Positions 1 through 7,073 of a stretch of DNA of 64,000 nt are shown here, in pieces. The stretch covers positions 1-64,000 of the forward strand of contig CAJTLS010000008.1 of the NCBI GenBank assembly GCA_910577295.1. The letters are read 5' to 3'. The stretch comes from an uncultured Eubacterium sp. GTDB taxonomy: Bacteria > Bacillota > Clostridia > Lachnospirales > Lachnospiraceae. The translations under genes and the position numbers were made by a program. The number at the start of each line of letters is the position of its first letter. Within the stretch, counting starts at the first letter, position 1. Under the pieces are notes generated by a model that did no database searches, was not told the origin of the DNA, and was given only the letters and a program-made list of their open reading frames with translations.

Positions 1-3000
1 GTAGATGGCAGCAAGGAAAAGTATGGTTATAAGACGGTGGAGCGTCTGGTGAATACCTCTGGTGCAGGCGTGGCCTCCCAGCGTGTTTCCACAAACCAGA
101 GTTATCTTTTGAACAAAATCACCGCCGACGGCAGCGAAACCCACTATGAGTACCGCGCCGGTTCCCTGCGCGGCTCCAAAGAGGAAGGAAGCGGGCAGAA
201 AAGGGACGTGGTAACCGAGCAGTTCTATGTGACGAGGGAGTATGAAAAAGATACAAAAACAGGAAAAAAATCAAACGGGGTAAAGTATGATTACTTCCAG
301 AAAAAGGGAAGTGATGACCTGCGTTCTTATGACGATTTCCGCGAACGGGAAAAGAAGGCGGATGACAGTGAAGGCGAGATCTATGAGGCGTGGCAGTACG
401 GCAACAGCGGCCTCCGGACAGTAACCGTAGTCAGTTCCTTTAACCCGAACAAATACAAAACAAACGGGAAGTATTATGACTATACCTATAAGAAATCGAA
501 AATTAACCCGGATACTCTTCATTTAAAGAGCAACACAAAAAAGAATGTCATGTTATACATTTACAATGAAAACAAGCTACTGGTTGATCAGGTGGATTAC
601 GGTCAGGAGAAAGTAGAAAGCCGCTACACATATGACAAGGGCGGGAACGGTTCTCTTGTCACCTTAGAAACCAGCAAATTCTTTGGCAAGAAGGGGAGCG
701 GAGCAGTTACCACGAAGCAGGGCTACACCTACGACAAGTACCGGAATGTCTTGACAGAGAAATCCCCCAAGGCTTACCTTGCGAAAAACAAAGGAAAAGA
801 GCATCTGCACACAGTGACATATGCATACCACAATACGGATGCCGGCTATCCAACTGAAGACAAGCCGTTCTGTTTGTGTACATTGACAAGGCAGGAACTC
901 TATGATTCTGCAAAGACAAAAATCAAACTGGAAAGCAAGACAGCCTCTAATGGCATTGATTACAGTAGCATCTCCGAGCAGAGAAGCGTTAATGGTGCTG
1001 CTTATAAAACAATATCCAAAACAGATTTTCAATATGATGCGCAGGGAAATGAAATTCAGGGGAAAGTTTTCCCAACCTATGGCAGCGACGGGGAAAAGGA
1101 AATCATCCAGAATAATTATACATACAATGCGCTGGGACAGCAGACCAAAAAGAATGTCACGCTGGCTTCCGCAAAAAATCCGGCATCGAACCGCACCTAC
1201 ACGGAAGAAGAGACAGTCTACGACTCCTTTGGAAACTGTCTCTCCACCACAGACGAGAATGGTCTTGTCACAAAAATATCCTATGACCCGGAAACCGGGA
1301 ACGAAAAAGAAATCATAGAGGCAGCTGGAACAGAATACGAATCCAAAGACAAGGAATATGTATCCACGGATGCCCTGAAAACCTTGACACTGGACGAGTA
1401 TGGACGGGCATCCATCGACATACAGGATGCCTTTGGCAATACCATCATCAGCAAGGACGAAGCATCTGGTACATGGACAGAAAGCGTTTATGAATACGGA
1501 GCCGAGACAGGGGAGGAGCAAGAAGACCCGGAATTAGAAAAAGAAGAAAACGACCGTCTACTGGAAGAGCGGACTTACACGTTTCAGCCTGACGAAAAGA
1601 AATTTATCGTCAATGAAGGGGGAAAGACTGTTCCAAACTTCTACATCACAGGCAGAGGAAGCAAAATCCTGAGCGGCAGCAAATATTTCTATGACGATGC
1701 AGGGGAAGAGATAGGAAGCGCCAGCTTCAGCAATGGGGAACTGGATGCCGCCCACTGCACTTCATGGAACTTCATCAAAGAAGAAACAGAAGTTATCGGC
1801 GAGGAAGATGCCGCGCAGACCATTACCACCAGCTACAGCAAAGAACTCAACCCGTCGGCATATCAGTCTCAGGTAGATACCGACAATTACTATGACCAGT
1901 TCAATGATGCCATGCTGAGCGAAAGTATTACTAAAACCGTGACAGATGCCGAGGGAAACATCCTGTCCGAGACAAGCACTACCATCCGAGGTGAAAACCG
2001 TTCCGAAATGGTTGACACATACGAGACAGACGATTTTGGAAGAAATGTCAAAGAAAGCACAGTCACGAAAAAATATCAGGATGGAAAGTGGTTGCCGTCT
2101 TATGAGGAAGAAGTTATTCTGGCTTATGACGAAAACGGAAATGTCAGTCAGACCGAGACAAAAAGTCGGAAAGAGGGGGAGACAGACTGGCAGTCTAAGA
2201 TTACAAAAACTGATTATGACGATCAGGGAAACGCTATTAGAGAATACACCCCGAAAGGCGTAAAAGACGGCGTTTTCTCAAAATATACCTATGATATTCT
2301 CGGTCAAATGATAAAGGCAGAGTATCCGATAGAAAAGGAAGATGGAAGCATCCATTACCAGAGCACCACGACAGAGTATGATACTATGGGAAATGTCATA
2401 GCGCAGAATGACAAAATAGATGCTGACAGGACGGCAAAAACCGAGTATACTTATGATAAACGGGGCAGTCTTGTCATGGTAAAAAACTGCATGGAAGACG
2501 GCAAGGCGCAGTACGTCCAGTTTGTCTATGACATCATGGGAAACAAAGTGCGCCAGTTTACTGGCATGACCAGCCCCCTCACCATATCCGTATCCGAAAC
2601 ATCTGATAAAAACGGGGAAGCTTCTGCTAGCGGGACAGAAGATGGAAATGCAGCAAAAGGAAGTGAATCCAGAGAAAAGGGAGAAGAAGCGGATACCTTC
2701 TCCTATGCAGGAAAGACTTACCGTCTTACTGTCAGCGGGAAGAAAAAGACGGACACCATTGCCGAGACAAAGTATGAGTATAATGAGAAAAATGAATTAG
2801 TGGCACTCATCGACCCAGAGGGGAGAAAAGAGAGCTATTCTTATGATGAAAACAGCAATCTCACCAAAACAGTAGATAAGAATGGCAACACCCTGAAAAA
2901 CACCTATGACTACCAGAATCGTCTGACGGAAATGGTGGCAAAGGAGAAGAAGACAGGGAAAGAGACTGCTCACACTTATACTTACAATGCCTATGGGGAT

Positions 3001-5103
3001 GTGGAAACTCAGGATGATACCAGATTTACCTATGGGGACGTATCCGGGCAGGTTACCAAAGAGACAACAAAACTCACCAAGAATAAGGACGTTGTCAAAA
3101 GTTATACCTATGACAGTGCTGGCAATAAGTCCGCCTTTGATGTGACAGTGGGCGGAGAAAAGAAACTTTCTCTCCGTTATGCTTATGATGGGGAATCCAA
3201 ACTGGCTTCCGTTACGGATGATAAAGGCAATCAGATAGTGGGATATACCTATGACAACGATGGAAATCTGTCAGAGAGGAGAGTGCCGAGGAATAACCTG
3301 ACCACCACTTACGCCTATGATTACCAGAACCGACTGACAGGGGTGAAGAACCAGACAGGCAATACCAGAGTGGTTTCTGAGTACAGTTCGGAATACTTAG
3401 AAAACGGACAGAAATCCAAGGAAGTTTCTTCGGTTCTTGGCAAAGATGGAAAGAAGCGAAGCAGTACAGCCACCTACACCTACGACCTGCTGGGTCGCAT
3501 CCAGAAAGAGACCAGAACCGGAAGTGACGACATCACATATTCCTACGACAGCAACAACAACCGTAAGGAAATGAAGGTGGGAAACAAGACCACCGCATAT
3601 CGCTGCAATAAAAATGATGAGCTACTCCGCACGGATACCTTAAATACCGCTACAGAAAAAGATTCTGTTGTCATCTATAAAAACGACAAAAACGGCAACC
3701 AGCTGGCCGCGGTCAACCGTTATGAGATTCCAAGTGACAAAAAAGACGGAACCTACATTGACATAGACGTGACACTGGGAGACAATCGACTGAATGAAAA
3801 TGTGGTCAACCACTATAATGCACTGAACCAGCTGACAAAGACGCTTACCAGAGACAGCAAAGTAAGCTTTATTTATGATGCCGAGGGACTGCGCACCAGC
3901 AAGAATGTGAATGGAGAGAAGACAATTTTTGTCTGGGATGGTGATGAGATTGTCATGGAACTGTCGGACAGCGGCAAGGTGCAAAAGCGTTATATCCGTG
4001 GAAATGACCTCGTATATGCAGATAAGGGAACAGGAACAGAGCAGCAGTATTACATTAAAAATCCTCATGGCGATGTGGTGCAGATGACGGACGATAGCGG
4101 CAAAGTCATTAAGACCTATGAGTATGATTCCTTTGGGAATGAAGTGAACCCGGATAAGAAAGATGAGAATCCGTTCCGTTACTGTGGGGAATACTATGAT
4201 AAAGAGACAGAGAATATCTACCTCCGGGCAAGGTATTATCAGCCGTATTTGGGACGATTTCTGACAAGGGATAACTATACAGGGGAAGATGATGACCCAT
4301 TGAGTGTGCATCTGTATACTTACTGTGGAAATGATGGGGTGAACAGGGTAGATCCGAGCGGAAATATTTGGGAGACTATATTTGATATAGTGAGTCTGGG
4401 ACATAGTATTTACTCAATGTGTACAGAACCGTCATGGGAAAATGCTGGATATTTGCTATGGGATGCAGCATCCCTTATTCCAGGAGTACCAGGTTCTTAT
4501 GTGGCAAAAGTGCCTGCGAAAACAGCTAAAGTGGTTTCAAAGAGTACTAAGACTGCTGCCAAAGTTAGTAAAGTGGGAAAAGGTACAAGAGCAGCGTCAA
4601 AGTCATTAAGAACAGCAAGTAAGGCGAAACGAGTAAAAGTTCTTTATAAGAATAAAAAATATTTAAATAAAGCAAAAAAACTAAAGATCAGTTCCAAAAA
4701 AGTCAAAGTTAAAAAGGTAACTGTAAAAAAGGTTGCGAAGAGTGTACAAAAAACTGTCGCAGGTTTTTCAGAATGGTTAAATGCTGGAAAAGCGGAATAT
4801 GTTGTATATTTTGGTATTGAAAAAGGTACAGGAAAAGCTGTTTATACAGGTATTACAAAGCAACCTATTACAAAGAGACTATCACAACATAGAAATAGTA
4901 AAAAATATAAACGAGATTTTCAACGACTTGATGTACAATTTTCAAACTTAACTCAAAATCAGGCTAAAGCAATTGAGCAGTATTACATTGAGAACGGCCC
5001 TAATAGCTGGAATAAAATAAATAGTATCAGTCCGAATGGCAGTTATAAAAAGTTTTATAATGATGCTTTGAATTGGGCTAAAGATTATATTAGTAATCAT
5101 TGA
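1..5103 (+). CDS. Rhs/YD-repeat protein with C-terminal GIY-YIG nuclease-like toxin tip (5' end outside window)
   Basis: The frame is open from base 1, so the N-terminus lies upstream. About 1,450 codons are YD repeats (YTYD, YDxxGN and similar, dozens of times), the shell-forming Rhs core. The core ends in the usual conserved block (RARYYQPYLGRFLTRD, then a VDPSG motif near base 4350). Next come a short hydrophobic pre-toxin stretch with IPGVPG, a very Lys/Ala-rich linker (about 4500-4760) and a tip from about 4795. The tip has YVVYFGI and VYTGIT, which match the GIY and YIG halves of the GIY-YIG fold, an Arg in ITKRLSQHR and a Glu in AIEQYYIENG at the places of the catalytic Arg and Glu. 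Base composition drops sharply in AT direction after about 4370, as in swapped polymorphic-toxin tips. Inferred role: contact-dependent or secreted DNase toxin. The secretion route is not visible here. Confidence 0.9.
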   Translation, partial: VDGSKEKYGYKTVERLVNTSGAGVASQRVSTNQSYLLNKITADGSETHYEYRAGSLRGSKEEGSGQKRDVVTEQFYVTREYEKDTKTGKKSNGVKYDYFQKKGSDDLRSYDDFREREKKADDSEGEIYEAWQYGNSGLRTVTVVSSFNPNKYKTNGKYYDYTYKKSKINPDTLHLKSNTKKNVMLYIYNENKLLVDQVDYGQEKVESRYTYDKGGNGSLVTLETSKFFGKKGSGAVTTKQGYTYDKYRNVLTEKSPKAYLAKNKGKEHLHTVTYAYHNTDAGYPTEDKPFCLCTLTRQELYDSAKTKIKLESKTASNGIDYSSISEQRSVNGAAYKTISKTDFQYDAQGNEIQGKVFPTYGSDGEKEIIQNNYTYNALGQQTKKNVTLASAKNPASNRTYTEEETVYDSFGNCLSTTDENGLVTKISYDPETGNEKEIIEAAGTEYESKDKEYVSTDALKTLTLDEYGRASIDIQDAFGNTIISKDEASGTWTESVYEYGAETGEEQEDPELEKEENDRLLEERTYTFQPDEKKFIVNEGGKTVPNFYITGRGSKILSGSKYFYDDAGEEIGSASFSNGELDAAHCTSWNFIKEETEVIGEEDAAQTITTSYSKELNPSAYQSQVDTDNYYDQFNDAMLSESITKTVTDAEGNILSETSTTIRGENRSEMVDTYETDDFGRNVKESTVTKKYQDGKWLPSYEEEVILAYDENGNVSQTETKSRKEGETDWQSKITKTDYDDQGNAIREYTPKGVKDGVFSKYTYDILGQMIKAEYPIEKEDGSIHYQSTTTEYDTMGNVIAQNDKIDADRTAKTEYTYDKRGSLVMVKNCMEDGKAQYVQFVYDIMGNKVRQFTGMTSPLTISVSETSDKNGEASASGTEDGNAAKGSESREKGEEADTFSYAGKTYRLTVSGKKKTDTIAETKYEYNEKNELVALIDPEGRKESYSYDENSNLTKTVDKNGNTLKNTYDYQNRLTEMVAKEKKTGKETAHTYTYNAYGDVETQDDTRFTYGDVSGQVTKETTKLTKNKDVVKSYTYDSAGNKSAFDVTVGGEKKLSLRYAYDGESKLASVTDDKGNQIVGYTYDNDGNLSERRVPRNNLTTTYAYDYQNRLTGVKNQTGNTRVVSEYSSEYLENGQKSKEVSSVLGKDGKKRSSTATYTYDLLGRIQKETRTGSDDITYSYDSNNNRKEMKVGNKTTAYRCNKNDELLRTDTLNTATEKDSVVIYKNDKNGNQLAAVNRYEIPSDKKDGTYIDIDVTLGDNRLNENVVNHYNALNQLTKTLTRDSKVSFIYDAEGLRTSKNVNGEKTIFVWDGDEIVMELSDSGKVQKRYIRGNDLVYADKGTGTEQQYYIKNPHGDVVQMTDDSGKVIKTYEYDSFGNEVNPDKKDENPFRYCGEYYDKETENIYLRARYYQPYLGRFLTRDNYTGEDDDPLSVHLYTYCGNDGVNRVDPSGNIWETIFDIVSLGHSIYSMCTEPSWENAGYLLWDAASLIPGVPGSYVAKVPAKTAKVVSKSTKTAAKVSKVGKGTRAASKSLRTASKAKRVKVLYKNKKYLNKAKKLKISSKKVKVKKVTVKKVAKSVQKTVAGFSEWLNAGKAEYVVYFGIEKGTGKAVYTGITKQPITKRLSQHRNSKKYKRDFQRLDVQFSNLTQNQAKAIEQYYIENGPNSWNKINSISPNGSYKKFYNDALNWAKDYISNH

Positions 5104-5128
5104 TAAAATTTGGAGGAATCAACAAAAA

Positions 5129-5704
5129 ATGCATTTAGATATAAATAATAATCCGTTGCCAAAGCGGGCAGAAAGAAGATATGCTTCTTTTACAGAGAAA
5201 CAAAGGAGGCAGATTGAAATACTGAATGATATGACATGGAAAGAGTATCAACTTAATGTGATAAAAAAAACAAAGACTCTACCTAGAAAAGGGGATGTAT
5301 TTTTGGTGTCGCCACAAAGTAATTGTTTTTTTTGGGGTGTGGTTGTTCAGGAACAGGTTTACCATATGGAAAACGAAAATTTTTGGCTTGTCTTCATTTT
5401 AAAAGATAGAGTATCGGATGTATCATTTAATGTGCCTGAGTTGGATATAGAGAATTTATTAATTGAACCTGCAATGGTAGGACAGTTTTTTTGGACTAGT
5501 GGAGTGTTTTTTAATGTTGGCAAAATAGAGATTCCATCAGGGTTAGATTATGGATTTTATAGAATTGGAAAAGGTTATGTTGATGAGTATGGGAGAGCTC
5601 TTGAACAAGAACCTAAATTGATGGGGACTTATGGAGTTTCTTCAAAAGATGGGCTTGCGTATGAGATTAATTATGAGTTGATCGCTAACAATATTTATGA
5701 ATGA
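5129..5704 (+). CDS. Probable immunity protein for the Rhs GIY-YIG toxin (Imm26-like)
   Basis: This 191-residue soluble protein has no signal peptide and no membrane segment. It begins 25 bases after the Rhs stop behind a good ribosome binding site (GGAGG about 12 bases upstream of ATG). Position directly behind a polymorphic toxin tip, matching AT-rich composition and size are what is expected of the cognate immunity protein. The middle part (GDVFLVSP, then FFWGVVVQE, residues about 56-75) recalls the Imm26 fold, where a KxGDxFxI strand is followed by a W/YG strand, but this family assignment is from memory and is weaker than the positional argument. It would act in the cytoplasm by binding the nuclease tip. 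Confidence 0.65.
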   Translation: MHLDINNNPLPKRAERRYASFTEKQRRQIEILNDMTWKEYQLNVIKKTKTLPRKGDVFLVSPQSNCFFWGVVVQEQVYHMENENFWLVFILKDRVSDVSFNVPELDIENLLIEPAMVGQFFWTSGVFFNVGKIEIPSGLDYGFYRIGKGYVDEYGRALEQEPKLMGTYGVSSKDGLAYEINYELIANNIYE

Positions 5705-6003
5705 AATGATGACCATCTGACGCCTGAGATAACGTAATCCGTATAATTGAATATTGGTATGGCAGCCGTTCAGAAAGCATAAGTGACCATAAAAGGCACC
5801 AGTGTTTCGCAGTGATGTGGGATGCTGGTGTTTTATTATATGTTGTAAAAACATTGATAGAATCGTGTAATAATAAAACCGAAAAAAGAGGGAGGTTGTT
5901 CCAAATTATCAGTTGATGAGATAAAGAAATACGGAAAAAATACTTCAGTCATCAGAACAGGAAGCACAGACGAATTAAATGGTAAATGTAAGGGAAATAG
6001 TGC
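5705..6003 (+). other. Gene-free stretch with a possible terminator and an orphan C-terminal coding fragment
   Basis: A hairpin with arms CACCAG (5797) and CTGGTG (5825) followed by TTTTATT could end the toxin/immunity transcript; the loop is long, so this is weak. From about 5882 to the stop at 6005-6007 an open frame reads smoothly (for example LSVDEIKKYGKN) but has no start codon or ribosome binding site. It looks like the tail of a displaced gene, perhaps an older toxin or immunity cassette. No full gene is seen. Confidence 0.35.
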
Positions 6004-6032
6004 TTGAAGTATTTAATAACCATTAGTATAAT
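6004..6032 (+). promoter_or_regulatory. Sigma-A-type promoter for the S1-domain gene
   Basis: TTGAAG (6004-6009), a 17-base spacer, then a perfect TATAAT (6027-6032). The -10 box lies inside the left arm of the palindrome at 6026-6066, so the transcript should start near 6039 and begin with the hairpin. Confidence 0.6.
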
Positions 6033-6066
6033 AAAAACAGTGTCGCAGACACTGTTTTTATTATAC
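6026..6066. repeat. Perfect palindrome, 19-bp arms and 3-base loop, terminator-like on both strands
   Basis: The left arm runs from 6026 to 6044 (GTATAATAAAAACAGTGTC), the loop is GCA, and the right arm 6048-6066 is its exact reverse complement. Each strand reads a GC-containing stem then TTTTTATT, the shape of a bidirectional intrinsic terminator. It sits 6 bases before the AAGGAG ribosome binding site of the following gene. Confidence 0.9.
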
Positions 6067-6087
6067 AGGATTAAGGAGATGAAAAAG

Positions 6088-7017
6088 ATGGAAGAGACAA
6101 TGAAAGACTTTGAGGAGGAAATAAATGCCAGTTTTCGTCGTTTTCGTGAGGGAGACCGAGTGAGCGGCACGGTGGTTAGTGTAGAAGAGGAGGAAGTTCT
6201 GGTTGATTTGAATTCATTTTCACAGGGGGTCATTCCGTCAGGTGAGTACAGTGAAGACCCTTCTTTTCATGCGATGGATGAGATTCGCACGGGCGATAGC
6301 GTGACGGCTGTAGTATTAGATTCGGATGACGGACAGGGCAGGGTTCTGCTCTCCCTGAAAGAGGCGAAAGAAGAGGAGGGCTGGAAGAAGATGCAACAGG
6401 CGTTAGCCGATAAAACGGTATTTACGGTGAAAGTACTAACTAGTGTAAACGCCGGTGTGGTAGCCTTTCTTGAGGGAATACGGGGATTCATTCCGGCATC
6501 GCAGCTGGCGTTGGAATATGTCGAGGATGTGGATTCTTTTGTGGGAAAGACTCTGGAGGTAGTTGTTATCACAGCAGATGCAGAGAAAAAGAAGCTTGTG
6601 CTGTCGGCAAAGGAAGTGGCGAGAGAGAGGGCGGCAAAAGAGCATGAGAGGAAACTGGATGCGCTGCAGAAAGGATTTGTCACCGAAGGAGTGATTCAAC
6701 GCATTGAATCCTATGGCGTGTTTGTGGATATTGGCGACGGACTGACAGGGCTCGTACACATTTCCCAAATATGCAATAAATTCCTGCACTCCCCAAATGA
6801 GGTAGTGAAGATGGGACAGCGGGTGAAAGTTAAAGTGCTGGAAGTGAGCGAGGGAAAAATCCGTTTGAGTATGAAAGAGGCGGAGGACATTGCACCGGAG
6901 GTTTCAATGGAGAGCGGTGGAGCCGATGAAAACAATGTTGCGATGGAATACCATGATGACGAAGAGGCGACGACTTCTCTGGCCGGACTGCTGGCAGGAA
7001 TCAAGCTGGATGAGTGA
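6088..7017 (+). CDS. S1-domain RNA-binding protein, three S1 repeats (RpsA-like)
   Basis: A 309-residue protein made of three S1 (OB-fold) RNA-binding repeats: about residues 18-95 (GDRVSGTVVSV to VLLSLKEA), 105-180 (TVFTVKVLTS to LVLSAKEV) and 193-265 (GFVTEGVIQRIESYGVFVDI to KIRLSMKEA). The third is the most canonical. The C-terminus is acidic. Firmicutes carry such short S1 proteins instead of the six-repeat proteobacterial ribosomal protein S1; they act in translation initiation or mRNA binding. I chose ATG 6088 because AAGGAG is 9 bases upstream; the ATG at 6079 touches the ribosome binding site. A sensor kinase follows after 56 bases. Regulation may involve the palindrome just upstream. 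Confidence 0.85.
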   Translation: MEETMKDFEEEINASFRRFREGDRVSGTVVSVEEEEVLVDLNSFSQGVIPSGEYSEDPSFHAMDEIRTGDSVTAVVLDSDDGQGRVLLSLKEAKEEEGWKKMQQALADKTVFTVKVLTSVNAGVVAFLEGIRGFIPASQLALEYVEDVDSFVGKTLEVVVITADAEKKKLVLSAKEVARERAAKEHERKLDALQKGFVTEGVIQRIESYGVFVDIGDGLTGLVHISQICNKFLHSPNEVVKMGQRVKVKVLEVSEGKIRLSMKEAEDIAPEVSMESGGADENNVAMEYHDDEEATTSLAGLLAGIKLDE

Positions 7018-7073
7018 TTTCCGGCTTTTCATGTAAGGAAAGGGAATAACGGAGAAAGGAGAGACAGGAGCAT

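Noticed and set aside
664..1521. Long open frame on the minus strand inside the Rhs gene (another at 3640-4404)
   Set aside because: Cys/Ile/Val-rich antisense translation of YD repeats, with no ribosome binding site; a mirror of repeat codon usage.
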